Assembly (NCBI RefSeq): GCF_031877795.1
Contig: NC_133933.1
Location: 22,038,029-22,102,028, forward strand
Source of the DNA: Strix aluco
Lineage: Eukaryota > Chordata > Aves > Strigiformes > Strigidae
Direction: 5' to 3'
DNA: 64,000 bases
The translations under genes were made by a program, and so were the position numbers. The notes beneath the pieces were generated by a model. That model was not told the origin of the DNA. It ran no database searches and saw only the letters and a program-made list of their open reading frames with translations. This document shows, one piece after another, positions 55,308-64,000 of the stretch. Within the stretch, counting starts at the first letter, position 1; each line of letters opens with the position of its first letter.

Positions 55308-55890
55308 CATTATTGATTTACCAATAAGTAGAAGAAATTGTGTTTGATTTAATAGAAATATAAAATCATAAGAAATAGTTAGTAAATTTTTTACTTGTTG
55401 TGGTTTGTATTAGCAACTGATTGCTGCTTTAAAATCACCTATACAGTCCCATACCAAGGCTGAAGAGATTGGTCATAATCATTTAGTAGAAACGTTTGGG
55501 ACCAGGTAACCAAATACAAACTGATCTGTAAGTTGATTTATAATATATATATATAGGACCAGGAGAATACAAGTAGTTGTCAAAGTTTAGGATTAATAGG
55601 AACTGGGGGAAACAACGGTAACAGTTTACAAGTACCTGCCAAGGAAACTGTGTCCTTGGGAATTATGTTTGTGTATGAAACTGTGTCCTTGGGAATTGTG
55701 TTTGTGTATGAAACTGTGTCCTTGGGAATTGTATATGAGTAAGTTCTATATAAGATGCGTGATTTCAGTGCTTGGTGCGCGTTGTTGGTGAGAATACTCC
55801 CCTGCGCGCCCGGCCGTCAATAAAGAAGTGTCTGCTTATCTGCATCAAATTGGTGTTGATAAGTTCTTTATTCCGGATTTTCGGTAACAG
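55308..55890 (+). repeat. ERV-2 5' LTR
   Basis: U3 holds a 33-bp tandem repeat (55644 to about 55740, three units). TATATAA is at 55747-55753, AATAAA at 55819-55824, and the LTR ends TTCGGTAACA. It starts CA where the 3' LTR starts TG. Confidence 0.95.
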
Positions 55891-55895
55891 TTTCT

Positions 55896-55913
55896 GGCGA
55901 CCCAGATGGGACC
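55896..55913 (+). other. ERV-2 primer binding site
   Basis: TGGCGACCCAGATGGGAC starts with the obligatory TGG and lies 5 nt after the LTR, more than the usual 2-3 nt. I could not assign the tRNA with confidence; it differs from both the Lys3 and Trp types in this window. Confidence 0.65.
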
Positions 55914-56060
55914 TCGCTGAGAGAGACCGGAGGAGTCGGGGACCTGATCGGTTCCAGCCGGCACCAAGGATTTCTCGGGGATACCCATCAATCCCCGATC
56001 CGTAAGGCTCTTCGCGACGTTCCCTGGATTTTGGTAAGACACTTCTCTTTTGTATTAGGA

Positions 56061-56191
56061 GTGGGTTAGAGTCCCACCCTGTAAAGTAGGTTAGAGTCCC
56101 ACTTAGGAGTGGGTTAGAGTCTCACCCTTGGAAAGTGGGTTAGAGTCCCCCACAGTGGGTTAGAGTCCCACACAGTGGGTTGGAGTCCCAC
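56061..56191 (+). repeat. ERV-2 leader: six tandem short hairpins
   Basis: Six units of GTGGG-TTAGAGT-CCCAC type start at 56061, 56086, 56109, 56135, 56155 and 56175. The first and fifth are perfect 5-bp inverted repeats; others carry one change or a 2-base gain. Intervals are 20-26 nt. Confidence 0.9.
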
Positions 56192-56212
56192 TGTATAAGC
56201 CTGCCTGTCAGA

Positions 56213-56228
56213 CGCGGCGAAAGCTGCG
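56213..56228 (+). promoter_or_regulatory. ERV-2 leader GAAA-tetraloop hairpin
   Basis: CGCGGC-GAAA-GCTGCG forms a 6-bp stem with one G-T wobble and a GNRA-type loop. A shorter AGC-GAAA-GCT copy lies near 56289-56298. GNRA hairpins occur in packaging signals of gammaretroviruses; function here is inferred. Confidence 0.5.
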
Positions 56229-56534
56229 CAGGGTTGGGCTAGAGGATCCTCGTGTATTGGAAGCCTAGGCGTCTGCCCGTAAGACATAAGCGAAAGCTAT
56301 TGCAGGGTTGGACAATTGTGGATTGGGAAACAAGAGAAGCTATATGCTATAGCGTTCTCAAAGGAAGTGCCTCTAACAAGAAGTTAGAAGTTTTACATGT
56401 GTTATATTGTAAAATTGTTTATTTTTTTGTAGAGTATTGTATAAGAATTTAAGAATTGTATAATATTGTGTTATATACCTTTGTATATAGTAACAGTTGT
56501 GGAAAGGTGTGAGTGTGAGCGTGTTTGTAAGTGT

Positions 56535-56606
56535 GAGACGTGCAATTGAGCACGAAGCAAGTGCGGAGTTCGGATCCGCGTTTCTGTTACTCCGCGAGGG
56601 GTGCAG
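56535..56606 (+). promoter_or_regulatory. ERV-2 leader element shared with ERV-1
   Basis: An inverted repeat CGTGC...GCACG (56539-56554) is followed by GAAGCAAGTGCGGAG and CCGCG...CTCCGCGAGG. The same order is seen at 17134-17205 in ERV-1, although the rest of the leaders differ. Confidence 0.5.
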
Positions 56607-56671
56607 CCGGAGAAGAACAAAGCGACAGATTTGAGTGATTGATTGTATATTGTATTGTAAAGTGATTTATT

Positions 56672-57442
56672 ATGGCATCTAAGCTGACTCATTTGTTTAA
56701 AAGTAAAAGCATGGGTAATCTGGCCGTAAGTGACAAAGTTCCAAAAACTTCTCCGTTAGGATGTTTGTTAGCACATTGGGGAGATTTGCATGATGATTTG
56801 CGAAAGGGTCAGATGATTGAATATTGCAATCAGTGGTGGCCTCTGTATATTTTGGAAGATCAGGAAAAATGGCCTATGAATGGGACACTGAATTATAACA
56901 CCATTCTGCAGTTAATGCTGTTCTGTAGAAGGGAAGGGAAATGGAGTGAAGTGCCATATGTTGATTTATTTTTCTATTTAAGACAGAGGAAAGATTGGCA
57001 AAAAGAATTTAAGTTGATTAGTAGGGATAATTTAGTAATGGCTATGACTTCTGACGATAAAAAGGTGAAAAAGTGTTGTTCAACACGTGAGTTGGGAAAA
57101 GATTGTTTAAAGAAAAGAATTGCTTCTGTTGAAAAGGATGAAGGGCCAGAATTAGATATATCCCCTCCGCGGAGAGAAAGACATCGGGGGCGAGAATATA
57201 GGGAACAGGTAGAGGAACCAGAGAGTAGTGGAATAGAGGATGTGGAGGAAGGGCCGTCTGAGATTGTAATTCATACTCCTGTCTCCCGAAGAACTCGGCA
57301 GCAGGTGCAAACAATAGCTCCTCTACGGCAGGGCGTTGGTAATGATGGGCCAGTGTATGTAAAAGTGCCGTTTTCAGTTACGGATTTGATGGCTTGGAAA
57401 CAGGCAGCAGGTATATATATAGAGAAGATCCTGAAAGAGTAG
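56672..57442 (+). pseudogene. ERV-2 gag, matrix to capsid start
   Basis: The frame opens at ATG 56672; a second ATG at 56711 begins MGNLAVS, a more likely myristoylated start. Matrix-like residues (LGCLLAHWGDLHDDL, FFYLRQRKDWQKEF) are followed by a charged region (RERHRGREYREQ) and the capsid start (KVPFSVTDLMAWKQ). The frame is lost in a TA run near 57410-57420 and ends at TAG 57440-57442. Capsid continues in another frame from there. No PPxY was seen in this Gag part. Confidence 0.85.
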
Positions 57443-58971
57443 GCAGAGTGGTAGATACTATAATCAGAACACAGAATCCGGACTGGAGTGATTTACAGGT
57501 GATCTTGGATAATTTACTGGATGATACAGAAAAGCAGATGGTATTAAAGACTGGCAAAGCACAGGTAGAAGTGGCTGTATTGAGTGGGACAACAGGTGGA
57601 ACAGTAGAGCAGAATTTTCCATCTGGGGATCCGCAGTGGGATCCAAATAATGTAGAGCACAGAGAAAGACTGAATCGATACCAGAAATGGATTTTGTATG
57701 GAGTTAAACATGCCATGCCTAAGTCTCTGAATTGGTCTAAATTATATGAGGTGAGACAAGATAAGAATGAATCTCCCTCAGCGTTTCTGGAGAGATTGAA
57801 GGAAGCAGCCCGAAAATATACTGACTTAAGAGTAGAAACAGAGGCGGCTCAGATACAATTGGCTTTGATTTTTATGGGACAATCGGCACCAGATATAAGA
57901 AAGAAACTCCAGAAACTTGAAGGGGAGGATTCAAGGAGTTTGAATAAAATGCTAGAAGCAGCATGGAAAGTATATAACAACAGGGAAAAAGAGGAAAGGA
58001 AGACCAGAGAAAGTGGATTGTTGGCTGTAATGACAGGGACAGCAGGCAGAGGAAGGGGCAGAGGAAGAGGACGAGGAATTGGTGGAAGGGGAGGATTTAT
58101 GAACTATGGTAATCAAAACTTTAATACCCCCTTAGGAGTGAATCAGTGTGCCTTTTGTAAACAAGAAGGACATTGGAAGAGAGACTGCCCAAGAAACGGG
58201 AATGCTCAGCAAGAAATAGCCAAATTGATGGTTTTAGATGACCGAAGGGGACTGGAGGGGAACCCAGCTGAGCCTCTGGTTGTAATTAAGCTGGGAGATA
58301 AAGAAGTTAAATTTTTAGTGGATACGGGAGCAACATTTTCGGTATTGAATACTTGTAAAGGAAAAATTGGAACAAAACCAGCAAACATAATAGGAGCAAC
58401 AGGGAAGGAGGAAAATAGGCCATTTCTGCAACCCCTGGATTTAAAATTTGGAAATAAAATAATTACACATGAATTTTTGTATGTACCAGAAGGTCCGATA
58501 CCCTTGTTAGGAAGGGATTTGTTATCCAAATTAAATGCACAGATTGTTTTTGAGGAAGGAGAACTTTTCTTGAAAATACCTGAATCAAAAACAGGAGAAA
58601 TCCTGATGATACAGGAAAAAGTGAAAGAGCAGGAAATTCCACCAGAGGTGGATTCTGCAGTGATTCCTACAGTATGGGAAACAGATATTCCTGGCAAATC
58701 AAAATTGGCAGAGCCTGTGAAAATAGGTTTAAAAGAAGGTGCAGGGACAGTAAAAATTAAGCAATATCCAATCAAACCAGAAGTTAGACAGGAGCTGAAG
58801 AAATTAATTGATAAATTTTTGGAGTACAAAATTTTAGGAGAGTGTGAATTTGAGTATAATACTCTTATTCTACCAGTTAGAAACCCCTCGGGTGAATATA
58901 GGTTAGTGCAAGACTTGAGAGCAGTAAATCAAATAGTCAAGGACATATATCCTGTGGTGGCAAATCCTTAA
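57394..58971 (+). pseudogene. ERV-2 capsid, nucleocapsid, protease and RT N-terminus
   Basis: One 525-codon frame. Capsid has a major homology region (PSAFLERLKEAARKYT). Then come an RG-rich stretch (about 58040-58090) and one zinc knuckle CAFCKQEGHWKRDC (CX2CX4HX4C). A protease with LVDTGATFSVL and LLGRDLL follows, then RT fingers (EYRLVQDLRAVNQ). It stops at TAA 58969-58971 inside RT. There is no stop codon between nucleocapsid and protease, where gammaretroviruses usually have one. Confidence 0.88.
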
Positions 58972-59400
58972 ACATTGTTAACAGCGTTAAAGGAGACTCA
59001 TCAGTGGTTTACAGTGCTTGATTTAAAAGATGCTTTCTTTTGTATACCTTTGGAAAAGGAAAGCAGAAAATTGCTTGCTTTTGAGTGGGAAAATCCACAA
59101 ACGGGACGAAAAATGCAGTTGACATGGACAAGACTACCCCAAGGATTTAAAAATAGCCCAACGATTTTTGGAAATCAGCTGGCAAAAGAGCTTGAAATTT
59201 GGAAACAGGATAAACCAAGGCCTGGACATTTACTTTTACAATATGTGGATGACATACTGGTTGCCACAGAAGAAAGATTTACCTGCATACAGGTAACAAC
59301 AGACCTTTTAAATTTTCTGGGACTGAATGGGTACAAGGTGTCTCGGAAGAAAGCCCAAATAGCCTGCCAGACTGTGATTTATCTGGGCTTTGAAATTTAA
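58972..59400 (+). pseudogene. ERV-2 RT palm
   Basis: Same frame as the preceding piece after the TAA. It contains VLDLKDAFFCIPL, LPQGFKNSPTIF and the catalytic QYVDD at 59239-59253. It ends at TAA 59398-59400, where the frame changes in a T/A run. Confidence 0.88.
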
Positions 59401-60542
59401 AAGGGCAGCGACAATTAGGAAAAGATCCCAAAGAAACTATTTGTAGTATACCTGAGCCGAAAAATATTCATGAACTCAGAGCGTTCTTGGGAATGGCGGG
59501 GTGGTGTCGCCTTTGGATCATGAACTACGGTCCAATAGCTAAACCATTGTATGAGGCCCAGAAAAACTTTCCTTTCGTATGGGGCCCACAACAGCAAAAG
59601 GCTTTTATGGAATTAAAACGCGCCTTAATGTCTGCACCTGCTTTAGGACTTCCGGATTTAACCAAAGATTTTCAGTTGTTTGTCCATAAGAGACAACGTC
59701 TGGCGTTGGGTGTGCTGACTCAGCGAATAGGAAGCTGGAAACGACCGGTCGGATACTTCTCCAAACAACTGGTCACAGTGAGTAAAGGGTGGCCGAACTG
59801 CCTTCGAGCAGTGGCTGCAACAGTGATGCTCATACAAGAAGCTCGGAAATTGACTTTGGGAAGAACAATAACAGTCTATGTCCCACACATGGTGATAACT
59901 GGTTTAGAACAAAAGGGGGGACATTGGCTGTCTCCGAGCCGGATGATGAAGTACCAGGTAATACTGACTGAACAAGATGATGTGATTCTAAAAACAACTA
60001 ACCTGGTAAATCTTGCAGTGCTTTTAAGTTCCATACAGGAAGAAGGACAACTGGAACATGACTGCTTGGCTACTATTGAGTATGTTTATCCCAGTCGAGA
60101 CGATTTGAAGGACGTACCATTGGAGCGACCAGACTGGGAACTGTATACAGATGGTAGCAGCTTTATGGAGCAAGGGGTCCGATACGCTGGATATGCGGTA
60201 AGAACAGACACCACAGTTATAGAAGCAAAGGCATTGACGGGTACCACATCAGCTCAGAAAGCAGAACTTATTGCTTTAATTCGAGCCTTAGAACTAAGTG
60301 AAAAGAAGAAAGTAAATATTTGGACAGACTCAAAGTATGCTTTTGGGGTAGTACATGTCCGTGGAGCTTTGTGGAAAGAAAGAGGATTATTGTCCTCCCA
60401 GCGATCAAACATTAAGCATCAAAATGAAATTTTACAATTATTACAAGCAGTTCAAACACCAGATCAAGTAGCAATCATGCACTGTAAAGCACATCAAATT
60501 GGGAACACAAAAGAAATTGTTGGAAATAATTTGGCTGACTGA
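59400..60542 (+). pseudogene. ERV-2 RT thumb/connection and RNase H
   Basis: Continues in a new frame with HELRAFLGMAGWCRLW and VGYFSKQL. RNase H has LYTDGSSF, AQKAELIALIRALE, IWTDSKYAFG and NNLAD, all four carboxylate regions present. TGA at 60540-60542 ends the frame right after NLAD. Confidence 0.88.
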
Positions 60543-61089
60543 ATGGCAAAGAAAATAGCAAAGGAACGAGCATTCCAAATGGCATTAATTCCCTCCAAGA
60601 CAGTAACCCTTCCTAGAGAAAAGCCAAAATATTCGGAGGAAGATGAGAAACTAGGTCAAGTTTTGGATGCCAAGAAAAAATTTAGCTGGATGGTGGATAA
60701 CTCCTCATGGACGAGTAGTAGTTCCACCTTCATTAATGAGAGAAATAATACAAACCAAACATCAAGAATGTCATTGGGGAGCAGAAGCTCTAGTAACATC
60801 TTTACAAAAACAAGTTATATCAGTGAAAATGATGGACATGGCTAAATTAATAACTGCAAAATGTGAAGTATGTTTGAAAAATAATCCAGTGATCAAGAAA
60901 AGAGTTCAAATGGGTAGGTTAAAATCTGGTACGGAACCTGGAGATTATTGGCAAGCAGATTTTTCAGAATTACCTAGACAAAATGGGTATCGATACATCC
61001 TGGTGGGGGTTGATACTTTTACAGGATGGCCAGAAGCTTTTCCCTGTCGCACCACACAAGCAAAAGAAGTAGTAAAGTGGTTACTGTGA
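60543..61089 (+). pseudogene. ERV-2 integrase N-terminal half
   Basis: The RNase H frame continues to about 60675, then shifts in an A-run (60675-60680). The second frame has the zinc-binding region (QTKHQECHWG ... CEVCLKN) and the first catalytic aspartate in WQADFSEL (60958-60960). TGA at 61087-61089 interrupts the core. Confidence 0.85.
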
Positions 61090-61740
61090 GAAATAATTCC
61101 AAGATTTGGAGTTCCTATTGGAATTACCTCTGACAGAGGTCCACACTTTGTTGCAGAAGTAGTCCAAAATGTTAGCAAAATTTTGGGTATCACTTGGGAC
61201 TTACATACTTCATGGAGGTCACAATCCAGTGGGAAAGTAGAAAGAATGAATCAAACTTTAAAGAGACAAATAAGCAAAATCTGTCAAGAAACTAATTTAA
61301 AATGGCCTCAAGCGCTTCCACTGGCATTGTTACGAATTAGAGTACAACCAAAAGGTGGAACCTCAGTCAGTCCTTATGAATTATTGTATGGGAAACCTTA
61401 TGAATCCCCAGAACCAAATCCAAATATGCATGTGAAAGGGAAACAAGATGTGTATAACTATTTACTTTCTTTAGGAAAAACTTTGACTGCAATTCGGAGC
61501 GCAATACTGTGGAACAGACCGTTATCCCTGGAAAACCCTGTGTATGACTTTCAACCAGGAGACTATGTCTATGTGAAGACGTGGACTTCCGAACCTCTGC
61601 AAGAACGCTGGAAGGGACCTTTCCAGATACTGTTAACCACCTTTACGGCTATCAAGATTGCAGAATCAGATGCTTGGATACACTATACCCGGGTGAAGAA
61701 GGCGCCCACTTCATGGAAGATTATTAGCCGTGATCCAAAG
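61090..61740 (+). pseudogene. ERV-2 integrase core and C-terminal domain
   Basis: In the same frame after the TGA: ITSDRGPHF (aspartate at 61132-61134) and SSGKVERMNQTLKR (glutamate at 61240-61242), a D-X35-E spacing. The C-terminal domain has PGDYVYVKTW and RWKGPFQILL, a GPF motif. No stop separates it from the envelope-like sequence that follows. Confidence 0.87.
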
Positions 61741-62889
61741 ACTTATTTATATCAGTTTGTGATTATTCTCTTTGTGTTAGCTAGGCAGGTGACACTGGTG
61801 TGGACTGATTTGGTGGTGAGAAACAAAAGACAAGACACAGAACAACTGATTAACATTCCCAAAGAAATGTCTGAAGAAAATTTGATGTTAGGATTGATTA
61901 AGGGATTTGCCAACTTGCAGAATGTTACACAGATTACTGCTTGTTTACCAATACCAAGAGCAGTAGGTGAATCTATTCCTTGGGGAATTTCAACTGTGAA
62001 TTTGACCAACCTGGAACATAAGAACTCCCTGGTGTTTTACTTGGGACGTACTTGGATTAAAGGTGTACTCACAATTCTTCCTTCAGTAGTAGATAAAGGT
62101 ACTACACAAATAGAAAAGGAACATGTAGTACCATGGTGGAAGTGTGAAAAGGTGTATGATTGCAGCAACGCAGACTCAATAATTCAAAGAATTCCTCCCT
62201 TAGCAGCTGCTTTGAAGTTTGGTTGTTACTGTCGAGGTTTTCATAATAACCTCACTTTGACAAGTACATTTATACCCAGGAGAGGATACCTTTTTAGTTG
62301 TAAGAAATCTACCATTCAGAGTCCAGGACCTTTAGTTTGGGCATTAAGTGATGGAACCTGGACAACTCACTCACCAGTAGACGGTAAGGTGAAACAAGTT
62401 ACTTTAGGCCTGCCAACATTGTGTCCAAGTTGGAAGAAATCACCATTCAAAGGACCCTTAGAAGATTTAAGATTAAAACGAACCAAGAGGTCTGAAACAG
62501 ATGATGACACATGGAATGAACCATCAACAGGAGTGAAAATTGGCTGGGCCTTAGAGTCCCTTTTGAACCCAATAGCTTCATATAGAAACAGGGAATGGCT
62601 CTATCAGTTAACAGGACAAGTAGAAAAATTGGCCAACGTCACAAGGAAAGGATTTAGAGAATTAAACATTCAATTACAGGCAACTTCCCGAATGACACTT
62701 CAGAATAGGATGGCATTAGACATGCTTCTGCCAAAGGAGCATGGAGCGTGTGGATCTCTCAAGGATAGCTTAGATCATTGCTGCATTCATATTCCTAATG
62801 TCACTCAGGATGTAGAGCATGATCTAGATCTCTTAGGCAAAATTGAAAAAGAAACAGAAACAATTCGAGAAGATATGTCCGAAGATTAG
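61741..62889 (+). pseudogene. ERV-2 envelope: surface unit and most of TM
   Basis: A hydrophobic signal-like segment (QFVIILFVLARQVTLVW) leads into a short surface-unit-like region. This has N-glycosylation sites and scattered cysteines but no CXXC of the CWLC type. A furin-type site RLKRTKR ends at 62490. The TM ectodomain has LQNRMALDMLL and cysteines at 62749-62751 and 62779-62784, spaced CX9CC. TAG at 62887-62889 ends the frame before the membrane anchor. The frame is continuous with integrase and no ATG precedes the signal-like segment. Confidence 0.8.
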
Positions 62890-62919
62890 TTGGGAAAGAT
62901 TTTTAGTGGATTAGGATAG

Positions 62920-63141
62920 AACCTGAGCTCTTGGCTGAAATCCCTAATCGAGACCTTGTTTTTGCTGTTAATTGTCTTTGTGATGATCATGTTAATTTAT
63001 GCCTGTCTTAAAAGACAGTTTATTAATAGACTTGCAGCCCACCGAAGGATTATGAGAGAAGTACCACATATGCCACCTGAATACAGTCCACCACCAAAAT
63101 ATGGTGAAACAAATACTAACTTTGAAAATGAAAATGAATAA
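62920..63141 (+). pseudogene. ERV-2 envelope membrane anchor and tail
   Basis: Same frame as the rest of env but cut off by TAG at 62887-62889 and 62917-62919. It has a strong membrane segment (LFLLLIVFVMIMLIYACL), a basic juxtamembrane stretch, and a cytoplasmic tail with PPEY (63073-63084) and PPKY (63091-63102). It ends with TAA at 63139-63141. Confidence 0.8.
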
Positions 63142-63176
63142 AATGTGAAAGTATTGAAATAATTTTCAACACTTTC

Positions 63177-63188
63177 AAAGGGGGGAAA
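63177..63188 (+). other. ERV-2 polypurine tract
   Basis: AAAGGGGGGAAA directly abuts the TG that starts the 3' LTR. Confidence 0.9.
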
Positions 63189-63771
63189 TGTTATCGATTT
63201 ACCAATAAGTAGAAGAAATTGTGTTTGATTTAATAGAAATATAAAATCATAAGAAATAGTTAGTAAAATTTTTACTTGTTGTGGTTTGTATTAGCAACCG
63301 ATTGCTGCTTTAAAATCACCTATACAGTCCCATACCAAGGCCGAAGAGATTGGTCATAATCATTTAGTAGAAACGTTTGGGACCTAGGTAACCAAATACA
63401 AACTGATCTGTAAGTTGATTTATAATATATATATATAGGACCAGGAGAATACAAGTAGTTGTCAAAGTTTAGGATTAACAGGAACTGGGGGAAACAACCG
63501 TAACAGTTTACAAGTACCTGCCAAGGAAACTGTGTCCTTGGGAATTATGTTTGTGTATGAAACTGTGTCCTTGGGAATTGTGTTTGTGTATGAAACTGTG
63601 TACTTGGAAATTGTATATGAGTAAGTTCTATATAAGATGCGTGATTTCAGTGCTTGGTGCGCATTGTTGGTGAGAATACTCCCCTGCGCGCCCGGCCGTC
63701 AATAAAGAAGTGTCTGCTTATCTGCATCAAATTGGTGTTGATAAGTTCTTTATTCTGGATTTTCGGTAACA
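63189..63771 (+). repeat. ERV-2 3' LTR
   Basis: 583 bp, from TGTTATCG to GGTAACA, with TATATAA near 63629, AATAAA at 63701-63706, and the same 33-bp U3 repeats as the 5' LTR. The CCTT target duplication follows. Confidence 0.95.
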
Positions 63772-63774
63772 CCT

Positions 63775-64000
63775 TGTGGCAGGTGCATCCGCCCAGTGAA
63801 AACAGAGCTTCCTGGCTGCTGAAACGTGGCAGTTTCTGGCTGTCTTTGTTTTCAAGGTCTCGCAGTAGCTGAGACCTTTGACCAATGGGAGCCGCTATTG
63901 ACTACAGGTCAGATTCGGTCTGGGTATAAACGGAGTCCCCTGGGGGAGCCATTTTGAGCTCGTCCCCTGGAGCTGCACGCTGCGGTCAGGACTCTCCCCT
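63775..64000 (+). mobile_element. LTR-like sequence cut by the window edge
   Basis: It begins TGTGGCAGG and contains a CCAAT box (ACCAATGGGAG), a GGGTATAAACGG TATA box and a GC-rich start-site region (GAGTCCCCTGGGGGAGCC). This layout is LTR promoter-like. The element continues beyond the window, so identity is unproven. Confidence 0.45.

Larger units (their letters stand above)
55308..63771 (+). mobile_element. ERV-2: full-length class I endogenous provirus
   Basis: Two 583-bp LTRs (55308-55890 and 63189-63771) flank a leader, gag, pro, pol and env. The flanks carry a 4-bp CCTT duplication (55304-55307 and 63772-63775); 4 bp is the size made by gammaretrovirus-type integrases. The polypurine tract and primer site are in place. 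The LTRs differ at roughly a dozen positions (about 2% by eye), so the insertion is fairly recent on an evolutionary scale. Several stops and frame changes disable gag, RT, RNase H/IN and env. It lies in sense orientation in a TOGARAM2 intron. Confidence 0.95.

Noticed and set aside
58206-58829. 207-codon minus-strand frame in ERV-2
   Set aside because: Antisense of the protease/RT region; no start context or homology.

Overview
The window reads as nuclear DNA of a bird, probably a neognath. The support is CR1 LINE 3' ends with degenerate ATTCTATG-type octamers, ERVL-type solo LTRs of a form familiar from bird genomes, class I and class II endogenous retroviruses, and small exons with GT/AG introns. 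No bacterial or organellar features were seen.

The host gene recognised is TOGARAM2 (FAM179A), a TOG-domain tubulin-binding protein of the axoneme/cilium family. It is on the + strand in three separate pieces. Copy 1 is only the last two exons (4425-4511 and 6793-7037, with the stop codon); its body lies left of the window. Copy 2 is a 4.9-kb fragment (20096-25004) with four complete TOG3 exons and half of a fifth, spliced at DNA level onto a 3.7-kb copy of the terminal-exon region (25004-28714). Copy 3 is nearly complete: at least 14 phase-compatible exons from 33059 to 54336, plus a possible exon at 30506. Its final two exons should lie beyond the right edge, after a provirus.

Two pairs of segmental duplications tie this together. 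Pair A is 6965-10901 and 25004-28714: end of the last exon, a class II retroviral gag remnant, a CR1, and 3' flank. Pair B is 20096-25004 and 45179-50085. B copies look about 0.6% different and A copies about 3% different by eye, so they may record two events; assembly artefact must be excluded.

Mobile elements fill much of the rest. There is a class II ERV remnant with a Lys3-like primer site, interrupted by CR1, present twice (7.1-10.1 kb and 25.1-27.9 kb). ERV-1 (about 16.43-20.095 kb) is a deleted class I element with a tRNA-Trp-like primer site that ends exactly where duplication B begins. ERV-2 (55308-63771) is a provirus with two 583-bp LTRs, a CCTT target duplication, polypurine tract, gag, pro, pol and env, all disabled by several stops and frame changes. 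There are also two antisense solo LTRs (31.5 and 51.7 kb), an LTR-like block at 28.7 kb, CR1 copies at 32.2 and 41.4 kb, and an LTR-like start at the right edge.

The most unusual signals are the scrambled TOGARAM2 array with a fused exon, a perfect in-frame 3 x 81-bp coding repeat in copy 3, and arrays of short tandem hairpins in the untranslated leaders of both class I retroviruses next to a shared leader element that may be a packaging signal. ERV-2 also has env in the pol reading frame and two PPxY motifs in the envelope tail. From 10.9 to 16.4 kb and in most introns I see no gene.
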